64,000 nt of DNA from contig CAZMAV010000022.1 in NCBI GenBank assembly GCA_964564415.1, positions 1 through 64,000 of the forward strand, read 5' to 3'. This DNA comes from JALEFZ01 sp964564415. GTDB taxonomy: Bacteria > Bacteroidota > Bacteroidia > J057. The notes below the pieces were generated by a model. It saw only the letters and a program-made list of their open reading frames with translations, searched no databases and was not told where the DNA came from. Shown in pieces: positions 26,349 to 35,639 of this stretch; position 1 is the stretch's first letter, and each line of letters begins with the position of its first letter. The position numbers and the translations under genes were made by a program.

Positions 26349-27002
26349 TCAGCTTTTTCGGGCAAGTACACTTAGCCCGGCCTCTACCTTGTCGCCGAGG
26401 CTGACCTTGACTTCACAGTCCAGAGGCAGATAGACATCCATCCGCGAACCAAATCGGATGAATCCATATTTACTTCCCTGGCTTACTTTTTCTCCCTCCT
26501 TTACATAAGAGCATATGCGCCGGGCCATGATGCCGGCAATCTGCTTATACCCCACTTTCATGGTTTCATTGCGGGTGATGATGAGGTTTTGCTCATTGAG
26601 TTCGGAGGACTTGGGATTGTAGGCAGGGAGATAGCTGCCCTTGGCATAGTGAATTTTTTCTATGCTTCCCCCTATGGGATTGCGATTGACATGGACATCC
26701 AGGGGGGACATAAAAATGCTGATTTGCCTGGCTTTTTCGCCGTAGGCTGGAGGTGCTTCCACTTCTTCAATTACGACCACCTTTCCGCTACAAGGAGAAA
26801 GGATGGCCCTGAGGTCTTGGGGAATGTCAATCTCGGGATCGCGAAAAAAATAAAGGACCAGGAAGCCGGTAATGATTCCAGGGAGAAACATGATATATCC
26901 CAGCAGGGGATCTAGGGCGTAGAAGCCTATCCAAAGTAAAATTAAAATTAGAAAGGCCACCGGAATGATGATTCTCCCTTCTTTGTGTATTTTTAGCCCC
27001 AT
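26349..27002 (-). CDS. psd: Phosphatidylserine decarboxylase family protein
   Basis: 217 residues from the ATG at 27002. Two N-terminal membrane helices, then FFRDPEIDIP, SPCSGKVVVIEEV, FMSPLDVHVNRNP and near the C-terminus YGFIRFGSRMDVYLP, in which the Gly-Ser is the self-cleavage site producing the pyruvoyl cofactor. The short, membrane-anchored form is the type common in Bacteroidota; it converts phosphatidylserine to phosphatidylethanolamine. Divergent from the epimerase gene with 23 bp between the starts, so promoters overlap. CdsA/PssA are not in the window. Confidence 0.93.
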   Translation of the reverse strand: MGLKIHKEGRIIIPVAFLILILLWIGFYALDPLLGYIMFLPGIITGFLVLYFFRDPEIDIPQDLRAILSPCSGKVVVIEEVEAPPAYGEKARQISIFMSPLDVHVNRNPIGGSIEKIHYAKGSYLPAYNPKSSELNEQNLIITRNETMKVGYKQIAGIMARRICSYVKEGEKVSQGSKYGFIRFGSRMDVYLPLDCEVKVSLGDKVEAGLSVLARKS

Positions 27003-27025
27003 GGACAATGATTAATTAATTTGAA

Positions 27026-27424
27026 ATGAAAGTAGAACACATCGGCATTGCAGTCAAGCGTATCGAAGATGCAGACAAAGTTTTTTCCACTTTGTTTCAA
27101 AAAGAATCTTACAAGCATGAAGAGGTCGTAAGTGAGGGAGTATTAACGAGCTTTTTTCAGGTAGGGGAAAGTAAGATTGAACTACTGGAAGCTACAAGAG
27201 AGGATTCTGCCATCGCTAAATTCATCGAAAAAAGGGGAGAAGGCATGCATCACATCGCATTTGAGGTAGAAGATATAGAAAAAGAAATGCAGAGAATGAA
27301 AAAAAAGGGCTTTCGTTTGTTAAATGAAAAGCCCAAAAAAGGAGCTGACAACAAGCTTGTTTGCTTTCTCCACCCCAAAAATAGCCACGGGGTATTGGTA
27401 GAACTCTGCCAGACCATCAAATAG
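27026..27424 (+). CDS. mce: Methylmalonyl-CoA epimerase
   Basis: 132 residues of the vicinal oxygen chelate fold. Metal ligands visible: His5 in VEHIGIAV, His in GMHHIAFEV and Glu in VLVELCQ; a glutamine and a glutamate cluster as expected. Interconverts (R)- and (S)-methylmalonyl-CoA in propionate/succinate metabolism. Length matches the family (about 133-150). It stands alone, without methylmalonyl-CoA mutase genes nearby. Identity is firm. Confidence 0.92.
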   Translation: MKVEHIGIAVKRIEDADKVFSTLFQKESYKHEEVVSEGVLTSFFQVGESKIELLEATREDSAIAKFIEKRGEGMHHIAFEVEDIEKEMQRMKKKGFRLLNEKPKKGADNKLVCFLHPKNSHGVLVELCQTIK

Positions 27425-27564
27425 GGTAGAATTTCTTCTGCCAAAGGCAATTTTCAAAGTAGGCCTATAGTTTTTTCGCAGAGATAGTTGAAAGCTCTGG
27501 AAAAGTACGTAAGATTTGGATATGTATTCATGTCAAAGCACATTAGTAAAATCCAATCATTTGC

Positions 27565-27572
27565 TACCTTTG
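27565..27572 (+). promoter_or_regulatory. Putative -7 promoter box for the polysaccharide-export gene
   Basis: TACCTTTG matches the Bacteroidota TANNTTTG box and lies 25 bp before the ATG at 27597. No clear TTTG box is seen at the expected 19-base spacing, so this is weak. Confidence 0.3.
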
Positions 27573-27596
27573 CCAGAGTTTTTGGATAAATTGATT

Positions 27597-30500
27597 ATGA
27601 GGAGCATACACCCCGCGAGGGCTATAATTCTGATCTCGATCTTCGTCTTACCCCTGATCGCCCTGGGTCAGTCGACGGAAGTCCCACAAAGTCTTCCACC
27701 AAGTGCCGGAAATCAACTTCCAGGTTACCAGGATCGCTTAAAGCAGCTACAAGATGCCGGTGTAAAACCCGGTAGCCTGCCAGGAAGTGTCAACCCCGGC
27801 TCTACCACCGCTGCAGATCCGGCCGTCTCTGGTTTTCCCACCCCTGTCATGCCTGGCACTCAGGACCCTAATGTCGAACTGGAGGGCGAGGATGAAGTGC
27901 TGGATGAAGAAGATAAGGAGTACCAGGACAAGCCCAAAGAAATTAATCAGATGCTTTTAGAGGATTCTCTTCGCAGACTGGTCTTTGGGCACCAGCTTTT
28001 TCTCAATACGGAGAATCCCCTCTTCGACCTCACTCCCACCCCCGTGATTTCTGAAAACTACATTGTGGGAAAAGGCGACATTTTTAATATCACCATCTTT
28101 GGAGAAGAAGAACGCTACGAAAGCCTTACGGTCAAAGAGGATGGCTCTGTCCTCCGCCGGCTGATTGGAAAAATATATGTGGCCGGACTTACCTATTCCA
28201 AAGCTAAGGAGCGAATCCGCAGCCGCTACAGGAATATTTTTCCTGGACCCTCATCCATAGAAATACGGCTTACAGCAGATCGCAGGGCCATCAACGTGAA
28301 TTTTGTAGGGGAAGTCAATGTTCCAGGCACTTACCGCATCGACGCTGCCACCCCTGCCTTCAACGCCCTCTTTGCCGCAGGAGGAATCAGCGATATCGGT
28401 ACAGTGAGAAATATCATGATCAAAAGGGATGGGGAAATTGTTCAAGTCCTCGACCTCTATGAATACCTCCTCTTTGGCCTCAATGAACCCATATACCTGG
28501 AAGACAATGATTTTATCTTTGTGCCTGTTCAGGGAAAAATCGCCTCTATCTCAGGTCCTGTAAAGCGGCCCATGAAATACGAACTCAGGGAAGGCGAAAA
28601 CATGAAGGCCCTCATCAATTACTCCGGAGGACTGGCCTATGATGCCAAAGTAACCCAGGCTCAGGTCGCCCGTCTCGAAAACGAAAGGGAGGTGGTCATC
28701 GACTTCAACCTCAAGGACATCCTCGACAATCCCAAAAAGGATTTCAACCTGATAGATGGGGATAGGTTGATCCTCAGAGAGGTGAATAAGGGAGCCTTCA
28801 ATATCGTCCAGATCTTTGGCGATGTGGAATACCCGGACACCTACCAATTAAAGCCCGGAGAAAAGCTCAGCGACGTGATCATCAAAGCTGGAGGACTGAG
28901 CATAGAATCCTACAGAGAAAGGGCCTATGTGGTTAGGATTATCCCAAAGTCAAGTGAGCTTCTGTACATTCCCATTGAACTTTCTGAAATTTTTCCTGCT
29001 GACCAGGATACGTTCATATATGACGACATCAACAACATTGAACTTCAGTATTTTGATGGGATTATCATTTTTTCTCAAAAAGATTTTCAAGACGAAAGGA
29101 CCATCGAGGTTACCGGAAATGTAAGGCAGCCGGGAGTATTTACCTCTACGCCTACCATGACCCTCAAAGACCTCCTCTACCTCGTAGGCGGACTGAGAGA
29201 CGATGCCGATTTCAACAACATCGAGCTTACTACCATCACCAAGGCCGAGGACCTGGACCTGCGAAGGGTAGCGGATGAAGAAAACGACAAGGGGGAAAGC
29301 AACAGGGATCAAAATCGCCAGGAACCAAGCGAAAACGGAGATGTATCTCCTCCCGCGGAGTCTTCAGAGGGAGAGATGGGAGAAAGCAAAGGAGAAAATG
29401 TGGAGTTGATCCAGCGCATAGCCATTCCTAAAAACTGGAAGGAAGACCCTGTTATTGATACCCTCCGCATTTACCAATTTGACAGGGTGAAAGTATATTC
29501 CAAGTACGACTTCATTTTTTTCAAATATGTGGATATCGAAGGTTCAGTAGTAAATCCGGGTCGCTATCAGATCAAGCGGGGCATGACCCTCAAGGATGTG
29601 CTTTATCAGGCAGGAGGATTGACGGAGGATGCCGCCAAGTCTCAGATTGAACTTTACCAGGACATCGACATTGAGGAAAGGGGAAACTTTAACACTGAGA
29701 CCGACAAAAGGGAGATCATTCGCATAAAGCTGGATTCAACCTGGCAAGAAAGTAGAATCGCCGATAGCATCAATATTGGAAATTACTACAAAGTAGTCGT
29801 AAGGTCAGAAATGGACTTTTTTCAGCAGGGATATGCCGAGATCAAAGGCCTGGTCAACAATCCCGATACCTTTGAGGTACTCCCCAAAATGACCCTAAAA
29901 GACCTGATCTATATGGCCGATGGCTTGAAGATGGAAGCAGATTTTAATAACATTGAACTGTCCAGGGTCTTCGAGTCTATTTCGGAAACAGGAGAGATCA
30001 TTCCTGTCCCCATTACCATCAATACCATTACCAGTACCCAAAACTGGCAAGAGGACCCTCTTTTGGATAGCATCTGGATCAATGCCTTTGATCAGGTAAT
30101 TGTCCGAAAGAACCCCAACTTTCGCCTTCAGGAGAGTGTGTTTATGGAAGGAGAAATATGGGTAGAGGGAGAGTACAACAAAGCCAGAAAGGATGAAAAG
30201 CTGAATTCCCTGGTTTCGAGGGCAGGAGGAATTACAGAACTGGCCTATCTGGAAGGGGCTTATTTAAAAAGACCGGATATTGGAAGGATAGCCATCAAAC
30301 TGGACAAGGCCCTTCGACGACCGGGTTCCAAATCCAATATTCCCCTCCTGGATGGAGATACCCTGGTGATTCCGCCACGGGTAGACATCGTAAGTATAGA
30401 TGGCAATGTGCTCCGCCCCGGCATCAACGTCCTCTATGAGCCCAGCAAGAGGAAGCTCAAGTACTACACCAATTTGGCAGGAGGATTTGCCAAGAGAACC

Positions 30501-30740
30501 AAAAAGAATGAAATCACGGTCACCTATGTCGATGGCAGGGTCAAACGGACAAAGAAGTTTCTTTTTCTAAGAAAGTATCCCAAAATCGAGCAAGGGGCCC
30601 AGATCGACGTAGCCAGGAAGCCCGAAAAGAATGAGAATCGAACTTTGCCGAGGATCAATATCAGTGAGGTGCTCGGAAGTTTGACTTCCATCCTTACCTT
30701 CTACCTCCTTCTCGATCGTACCCTGGACAATAACAATTAA
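27597..30740 (+). CDS. Large polysaccharide export protein (Wza-like) with many SLBB domains
   Basis: 1047 residues. Signal peptide RAIILISIFVLPLIALGQ; a low-complexity acidic stretch (to about 150); a Poly_export domain beginning ENYIVGKGDIFNITIFGEE; then a chain of about six SLBB domains, each with an entry like VEGSVVNPG(RYQ), TLKDVLYQAGGL or GNVRQPGVFTS and GVP, linked by acidic spacers (one is Glu/Ser-rich, about 575-605); a C-terminal hydrophobic helix (SLTSILTFYLLLDRTL). It is predicted to form the outer-membrane channel for surface polysaccharide. Unusually long compared with Wza (about 380). The Wzz-like gene follows 13 bp downstream. Confidence 0.88.
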   Translation: MRSIHPARAIILISIFVLPLIALGQSTEVPQSLPPSAGNQLPGYQDRLKQLQDAGVKPGSLPGSVNPGSTTAADPAVSGFPTPVMPGTQDPNVELEGEDEVLDEEDKEYQDKPKEINQMLLEDSLRRLVFGHQLFLNTENPLFDLTPTPVISENYIVGKGDIFNITIFGEEERYESLTVKEDGSVLRRLIGKIYVAGLTYSKAKERIRSRYRNIFPGPSSIEIRLTADRRAINVNFVGEVNVPGTYRIDAATPAFNALFAAGGISDIGTVRNIMIKRDGEIVQVLDLYEYLLFGLNEPIYLEDNDFIFVPVQGKIASISGPVKRPMKYELREGENMKALINYSGGLAYDAKVTQAQVARLENEREVVIDFNLKDILDNPKKDFNLIDGDRLILREVNKGAFNIVQIFGDVEYPDTYQLKPGEKLSDVIIKAGGLSIESYRERAYVVRIIPKSSELLYIPIELSEIFPADQDTFIYDDINNIELQYFDGIIIFSQKDFQDERTIEVTGNVRQPGVFTSTPTMTLKDLLYLVGGLRDDADFNNIELTTITKAEDLDLRRVADEENDKGESNRDQNRQEPSENGDVSPPAESSEGEMGESKGENVELIQRIAIPKNWKEDPVIDTLRIYQFDRVKVYSKYDFIFFKYVDIEGSVVNPGRYQIKRGMTLKDVLYQAGGLTEDAAKSQIELYQDIDIEERGNFNTETDKREIIRIKLDSTWQESRIADSINIGNYYKVVVRSEMDFFQQGYAEIKGLVNNPDTFEVLPKMTLKDLIYMADGLKMEADFNNIELSRVFESISETGEIIPVPITINTITSTQNWQEDPLLDSIWINAFDQVIVRKNPNFRLQESVFMEGEIWVEGEYNKARKDEKLNSLVSRAGGITELAYLEGAYLKRPDIGRIAIKLDKALRRPGSKSNIPLLDGDTLVIPPRVDIVSIDGNVLRPGINVLYEPSKRKLKYYTNLAGGFAKRTKKNEITVTYVDGRVKRTKKFLFLRKYPKIEQGAQIDVARKPEKNENRTLPRINISEVLGSLTSILTFYLLLDRTLDNNN

Positions 30741-30753
30741 AGAAAGTTTCTCC

Positions 30754-31818
30754 GTGGATATTCGTAGCATTTTAGAAAGGATCAATGACTACCTGAAAGA
30801 GGTAAAAAAGGGTTGGCTGATAATCCTGCTGTGCAGCGCTTTCTTTGGCAGTATACTTTTTGTCAATAGTTTGCTCAAACCCACCTTCTATCGGGCCAAA
30901 ACCACCTTTCATCCTGAAACCGGAAACCAGGAAGGGGAACGGATGAGTCCCATCAATCTCCTTTTCGGAGGACAATCTGGTGGGGGATCAAACCAATTCA
31001 TGATCGGAATCCTCAAAAGCCGCAACCTCAGCGAAGAGGTAACCTCAGATTCTGTCATGTGGAAAGGAGAAAAAAGACTCCTGGCTGAAATTATCCTCGA
31101 AAGCCTCCCCCAGTATTCTTCCCTCCCTTCTTACATCCTATACCTGATCAATGATGAAGCTTCAGAGATGGACAAACAGCGTAAGATCATTCGCTCAGCT
31201 GCCTATATAAGGTCCAGCCAAAGCCTCCAGAATACCGAAGAAGGCTTTATTCAGCTGCTGATCAGCGCTTATGACCGAGAACTTGCACAGATCATCAGCG
31301 AGACCTATATCAAACAGCTCAGCATCTACTACAGCAAGCGAAAGACGGAAAAAGCCAGCCGAAATGTGGACTTTTTCTCCTATCGGGCAGATTCCGTAAA
31401 GAAAGAGTTGGATAAGGTAAATCGGCGGATTGCCAACTACTCCGATCGCAGCCAGTACAAGATTTATTCAAGAAATAAAATCATCCCCGTAGACCTTGAA
31501 TCTCAGCAGGCCATTCTGAGTCAGATCTACTCTTCCCTGGTCATTAGCCGTGAACAAGCCTTGGCTCAGTTGCAGGAGAATATTCCTGTTATTCAGGTAC
31601 TTGACCCTCCAAAGCCTCCTTTCAAGGTGGTTTCTTCCAAAAAAATCGTTTACCTCGTAGTGGGGCTGGCCTTTGGCTTTTTTCTGGGAGTACTAGTGGT
31701 CTCCTGGAAACTGCTGAGAAATGACCTGACCTATCTGATCAGAACCAGCCTCAAACTCGATGAAATCGAGGAGAAAGATAAGGTGGAGGCCCCCCCCCTT
31801 TCATCAGAGGTTGTTTAG
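30754..31818 (+). CDS. Wzz-like chain-length/export co-polymerase
   Basis: 354 residues from a GTG start at 30754. Two membrane helices flank a long periplasmic helical hairpin: helix 1 KGWLIILLCSAFFGSILFVNSL, helix 2 KIVYLVVGLAFGFFLGVLVVSW, with LDPPKPPFKVVSSKK before helix 2, the proline-rich Wzz motif. It lacks a C-terminal tyrosine kinase domain. Acts with the SLBB protein in regulating or opening export of a surface glycan. No glycosyltransferases or flippase are adjacent, so the polysaccharide itself must be made from genes elsewhere. Operon with the upstream gene. Confidence 0.85.
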   Translation: MDIRSILERINDYLKEVKKGWLIILLCSAFFGSILFVNSLLKPTFYRAKTTFHPETGNQEGERMSPINLLFGGQSGGGSNQFMIGILKSRNLSEEVTSDSVMWKGEKRLLAEIILESLPQYSSLPSYILYLINDEASEMDKQRKIIRSAAYIRSSQSLQNTEEGFIQLLISAYDRELAQIISETYIKQLSIYYSKRKTEKASRNVDFFSYRADSVKKELDKVNRRIANYSDRSQYKIYSRNKIIPVDLESQQAILSQIYSSLVISREQALAQLQENIPVIQVLDPPKPPFKVVSSKKIVYLVVGLAFGFFLGVLVVSWKLLRNDLTYLIRTSLKLDEIEEKDKVEAPPLSSEVV

Positions 31819-31839
31819 TTTTATACTATAATTTTCAGT

Positions 31840-32742
31840 TTACAGGGCTTTGAGCTGGGCATCCAGGACTTGAAGGCCCTCTTTTAAGTTGTGAGGGCGG
31901 TAATCGAGTTCCTTGCTGGCCTTCTCGATGACAAAACCCGTGATGGAGGGACGTTTGGCTTTTTGACCCAGGGAAGCAGAGTCGATTTCGCTGATAAGTC
32001 CCCTGTCCAATTTCCAGAAATCAGCCACAGCATAGGCGATGTCCACGACCCGAAGGGTTTCAGGTCCCGAAATGTGATAGACCCCTTCAGCCCTTTTCAA
32101 AGCAGCTGCAATGGAGGCATCGGCCAGGTCTTCCGCCAGGGTAGGGCTGCGCTCCTGGTCATTAACCACGCGAATAGCCTTTCCAGCTTCCAGAGATTTT
32201 TTTACCCAAAGAATGATATTGGACCTGGACATGGTTGGAGTGATTCCATAGAGCAGAATGGTCCTCAAAATGGCAGCAGATAGCTTACGGCTTTGTATTT
32301 CCTCCTCTGCCTTCAACTTGGATTGCCCATAATAGTTGAGTGGATTGGGAAGATCCTCTTCACGATAGGGGCCTGAAGATCCGTCGAAAATAAAATCAGT
32401 AGAAATATGAACCAGGTGGCTGCCGTGAGCCTGGCACTGTGTTGCCAAGATCCGAACGGCATCTACGTTAATGGCATCGCAATTCTTTCTGTCTTCCTCA
32501 CAAGCGTCGACCTGTGTCATCGCTGCGGTATGGATGACCCCTTCAGGTTGAAATTCCTCAAAAACTTTCTCCACCTCTTGAGGAAGGCAAAGATCGAGGG
32601 GCCGATAAGCGTAGGCCTCTTGGATAGGATGTCGGTTGGGCCCGCGGGAGGTGGCCAGAAGCTCTACCTCTTCATGTTGGAGAAGCTTGGAGATGATTTT
32701 CTGACCGAGCAAGCCATTGGAGCCAGTGAGGAGTATGCGCAT
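31840..32742 (-). CDS. rfbD: dTDP-4-dehydrorhamnose reductase-like SDR
   Basis: 300 residues from MRILLTGSNGLLGQK, with the N-terminal NAD(P) motif TGSNGLLG. The catalytic pair is YYGQSKLKAE (Tyr and Lys); HISTDFIFDG and the closing DYRPHNLKEGLQ also match RmlD. It would finish dTDP-L-rhamnose synthesis, but some RmlD-like proteins act on other sugar nucleotides or on methionine adenosyltransferase partners. The other rml genes are not in the window, which leaves the substrate uncertain. Convergent with the Wzz-like gene (22 bp between stops). Confidence 0.78.
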   Translation of the reverse strand: MRILLTGSNGLLGQKIISKLLQHEEVELLATSRGPNRHPIQEAYAYRPLDLCLPQEVEKVFEEFQPEGVIHTAAMTQVDACEEDRKNCDAINVDAVRILATQCQAHGSHLVHISTDFIFDGSSGPYREEDLPNPLNYYGQSKLKAEEEIQSRKLSAAILRTILLYGITPTMSRSNIILWVKKSLEAGKAIRVVNDQERSPTLAEDLADASIAAALKRAEGVYHISGPETLRVVDIAYAVADFWKLDRGLISEIDSASLGQKAKRPSITGFVIEKASKELDYRPHNLKEGLQVLDAQLKAL

Positions 32743-32834
32743 GGATAGGATATGAGATATAATGCTCAAGGTGAATATCTAAATTATCCTCAAGCCCTCC
32801 AATCCCTTCTTCACCTTGCCACAAAATCAAAGGG

Positions 32835-34061
32835 CTAAAGGGAATTTGAAGGTCCCAGTTGGTAGAGGTCCTTTCCCCTTACGCTGCAATAGACCAGTTC
32901 AGCCGAAGGCATGCTTTTTTCAATCTTTTCGAATGCCTGATTGGCTTTCTCCTCATTTTCAAAAAAACGATAGGTGACCGCATAGCGGATTTTTCCATCT
33001 CCCTGCTCGATGGGTAGGTAATGGGGGACATCCTCCCCCTTTCTGAGATGGCCGATGACCCGCTTTTGAGCCATCTGCTCGGTATCCAGCCACTCCGTAA
33101 CAATCACGTAGACCTGTTCGGGCTTATTGCTGATTTCGGAAGGGTTCTCCAGGATTTTTTCTACCATTTTACTGTACCTGGAATTGACCTTGTTTTGGGT
33201 AAAGGCTTCCCGGGTCTTATTTTCCGTTACGTTGGGATACAGATCTGTAGAAATTCCCTTGACCAAAAAGCTTTCTTCCTGCCGGTTGTTGGGATTGTAG
33301 ACTTTGTGAATGTCGGTCAAGGTGAGGATAGCCTTTTCGTAGGTCTCTTCAATTTTTTTGAAATAGGTGCTGTCCGGCAGTGAGGCCAATTCTTCGCCCA
33401 GGACGACCTTTTCTACAACCGGTTTCATATTGAGGTAGAGGTATTCTCCATTTTGAGATTGGGCATCGGCTACCTGAAAGCGGGTGTAGAGCTTCAAGCC
33501 TTCAGAAGCGTATTTTTCTATCCACTCCTGCATGAAGGGAAAGGCTCCCAGACCAGTAAAGTTTCCTTCGGCAAAGGTCATCTGCAGGCCCAGCAGGTTG
33601 AGCTCTTTTTCCAATTGCTCCGAGTTATTTTTTACATAAGAAGGATTGCGCTCCTTGCGGCTCTCAATGACATTGTGGAGGTAGGGGATGAGTTTATCGT
33701 CTCTGACTTTGAGCAAGGCCAGAATGTCTTCGTCATTTTTTATACCCTTACCGGTCATAACGGCAGTTCCATAGGCCTCTATGGCCCTTTTCATGTTAGG
33801 GTCTTCTTTAATGTCTTCATACAGGAGAGGGAGGTCCCGCTCGATGTCAAAACCCATCAGCCGGGCCTGGCTCATGCTGTCTCCTCCAGGTAATACCCGC
33901 TTGTTGCTCCCTTTTTCGGGCACATCAGCCTGAATATCTGTGAGCTCCTCATAGCTGCTATCTTCGGTAGATGTATTGCGCTGCTCTTCCTGAGGGGCGC
34001 TACAGCCAGCTAGATACCAGCAAATTACGCCGAGAACCCATATTTTTTGAAAAGTTTTCAT
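32835..34061 (-). CDS. Large lipoprotein of unknown function
   Basis: 408 residues from MKTFQKIWVLGVICWYLAGC, where LAGC is a lipobox; the open frame starts further upstream at 34190. A Ser/Glu-rich linker follows (EEQRNTSTEDSSYEELTD). The rest is alpha-helical, without catalytic motifs I recognise; the C-terminal 100 residues contain YVIVTEWLDTEQMAQKRVIG and an alpha/beta pattern like a SPOR/FAD-like domain, but I am not sure. It is divergent from the ECF sigma gene with about 170 bp between starts, so it may be a target of that sigma factor (inference). Confidence 0.7.
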   Translation of the reverse strand: MKTFQKIWVLGVICWYLAGCSAPQEEQRNTSTEDSSYEELTDIQADVPEKGSNKRVLPGGDSMSQARLMGFDIERDLPLLYEDIKEDPNMKRAIEAYGTAVMTGKGIKNDEDILALLKVRDDKLIPYLHNVIESRKERNPSYVKNNSEQLEKELNLLGLQMTFAEGNFTGLGAFPFMQEWIEKYASEGLKLYTRFQVADAQSQNGEYLYLNMKPVVEKVVLGEELASLPDSTYFKKIEETYEKAILTLTDIHKVYNPNNRQEESFLVKGISTDLYPNVTENKTREAFTQNKVNSRYSKMVEKILENPSEISNKPEQVYVIVTEWLDTEQMAQKRVIGHLRKGEDVPHYLPIEQGDGKIRYAVTYRFFENEEKANQAFEKIEKSMPSAELVYCSVRGKDLYQLGPSNSL

Positions 34062-34189
34062 GAAATTCTTGTTGGTTTGTTTCCTAATATAAGCCCTGAA
34101 GAAACTCATGTCAAAGAAAGGCTCTCTGTTTTGACGAGTTTGAGGGCCTCCATATGCTAGGTTAAGGGTGAAATTCCTTGATAAAAGCA

Positions 34190-34197
34190 TACTTTTG
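34190..34197 (+). promoter_or_regulatory. Putative -7 box upstream of the ECF sigma gene
   Basis: TACTTTTG matches TANNTTTG 39 bp before the ATG. No convincing -33 box was found. Confidence 0.3.
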
Positions 34198-34235
34198 TTA
34201 TTACGTTCTACCTATCCTAAGGAACAAAGTTAAAA

Positions 34236-34829
34236 ATGGGGAAGAATTATACCGATCAGGAACTGATCGAGCGCATCAAGTCGGGAGGAAATACGTGCGA
34301 AGAGGCCATGGCTTACATCTATCGGCAATATGTAGATGAAATTATTGTCTACCTCACCCGGCGAAACTTCCACAGAGAAGAGGCTCGAGACGTGGTGCAG
34401 GATGCGGTGATCAACCTGCTTTTTGGGGTCCAACAAGGAAAATTCCTGGGGCAAAGTTCATTGAAGACCTACCTTTATGCCATCAGCAAAAATTTGTGGT
34501 TGAGGCGATTGCGTAGGTTGGGGACAGAGGAGAGCTATATCCAGACCCAGGATGGAGATGAGGTGGACGGAGCATCTCCGGAGATTCTGGTGATGGAAGA
34601 GGACCAGCGTCAGGGCATCAGAGATATTCTGGGTCAGCTAAAGGACAAGTGCAGGGAGGTACTTCTGATGTGGAGCCAAAAGTACGCCATGAAAGAAATC
34701 GCTGTTGTCTTGGGGTATGGCAACGAACAGGTGGTCAGGAATAAAAAAAATCACTGCATGAAGGAGCTGAAGGAACTCGTCAGAGCCCAGCCCCGTGTCA
34801 GGCAAATGATCAATGATTGGGTAAAATAG
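34236..34829 (+). CDS. ECF-type RNA polymerase sigma factor
   Basis: 197 residues. Region 2: MAYIYRQYVDEIIVYLTRRN, REEARDVVQDAVINLLF (DVVQDA is the -10 recognition helix) and LKTYLYAISKNLWLRRLR. Region 4 helix-turn-helix: KDKCREVLLMWSQKYAMKEIAVVLGYGNEQVVRNKKNHCMKEL. This belongs to the compact sigma-70 group abundant in Bacteroidota; it would direct transcription of a small regulon on an envelope signal. The next gene starts 9 bp after its stop and looks like its membrane anti-sigma. Confidence 0.92.
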   Translation: MGKNYTDQELIERIKSGGNTCEEAMAYIYRQYVDEIIVYLTRRNFHREEARDVVQDAVINLLFGVQQGKFLGQSSLKTYLYAISKNLWLRRLRRLGTEESYIQTQDGDEVDGASPEILVMEEDQRQGIRDILGQLKDKCREVLLMWSQKYAMKEIAVVLGYGNEQVVRNKKNHCMKELKELVRAQPRVRQMINDWVK

Positions 34830-34837
34830 GTAGCCGT

Positions 34838-35560
34838 ATGAGAGAAGATTACACAGAAAGAATTGAGGCTTTCCTCTCCGGAAATATGGGGAAGGGAGAG
34901 CAGCTTGCCTTCGAACAGGAACTAAAGTCCGACCCAGAGTTGGCCGAGGAAGTCGCTCTGCAAAGAGACACCCTGGCTCTGCTCGACATGGGCGCAGAAC
35001 TGGATTACAAAGAAAAACTGCAGGAGATTGACCGAGACCTGATGGTTTCGAAGAGCCGGCCTCTCTTTAGCCAAACGCGAATTTGGCTGGCTGCCGCAGG
35101 GATATTTATTGGTGCCTGCCTCATTACCTGGCTCATGTTCAAACCTTCATCCTCCTCGCCCTATGGTGAAGCCTTTGTCCCCTACCAGGACCTTACGGGC
35201 CTTCGTGGAGATACCCTTGACTTATTTCGAACTGGAATGAATGCCTATAACAGGGGACAATATGACATTGGCATAGGCTATCTTAAGGATTTTGTGGAGG
35301 TAAATCCCTCTGACCTACATGCCAGGCTCTACCTGGGCATTTCTTATCTGGCCAATGAAGAAGCAGAGAAGGCCTTGTTTCCATTGTCCCAAATCCCGGA
35401 TTCCTCCATCTTGGCTCCAACTGCTCATTGGTACCATGCCCTTGCTTTGGGGCAGAGCAGCCAGGAAGAAAAGGCCCTTGAAGTCCTTTGTAAGATCGCT
35501 GGTGATCTGGACCATGCCTATCGGGAAAGAGCCCTTAAACTTTTGGAGAAATTGGAGTAA
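34838..35560 (+). CDS. Putative membrane anti-sigma factor with TPR-like periplasmic domain
   Basis: 240 residues from MREDYTERIEAFLSGNMGKG. N-terminal ~60 residues (EAFLSGNMGKGEQLAFEQELKSDPELAEEVALQR) carry the zf-HC2-like anti-sigma helical layout without the zinc ligands. A membrane helix IWLAAAGIFIGACLITWLMF follows at about 89-108, then TPR-like repeats (MNAYNRGQYDIGIGYLKDFVEVNPSDLHARLYLGI). This matches Bacteroidota anti-sigma/TPR fusions next to ECF factors. Co-transcribed with the sigma factor (9 bp). The exact trigger is unknown. Confidence 0.78.
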   Translation: MREDYTERIEAFLSGNMGKGEQLAFEQELKSDPELAEEVALQRDTLALLDMGAELDYKEKLQEIDRDLMVSKSRPLFSQTRIWLAAAGIFIGACLITWLMFKPSSSSPYGEAFVPYQDLTGLRGDTLDLFRTGMNAYNRGQYDIGIGYLKDFVEVNPSDLHARLYLGISYLANEEAEKALFPLSQIPDSSILAPTAHWYHALALGQSSQEEKALEVLCKIAGDLDHAYRERALKLLEKLE

Positions 35561-35639
35561 GGAGGAGAAGGACAACCCGAGGCCAAGTCATCTCTTGAAA
35601 TTATATACTATGTGTTTGGATTAATAAAGCTAAACCAGG

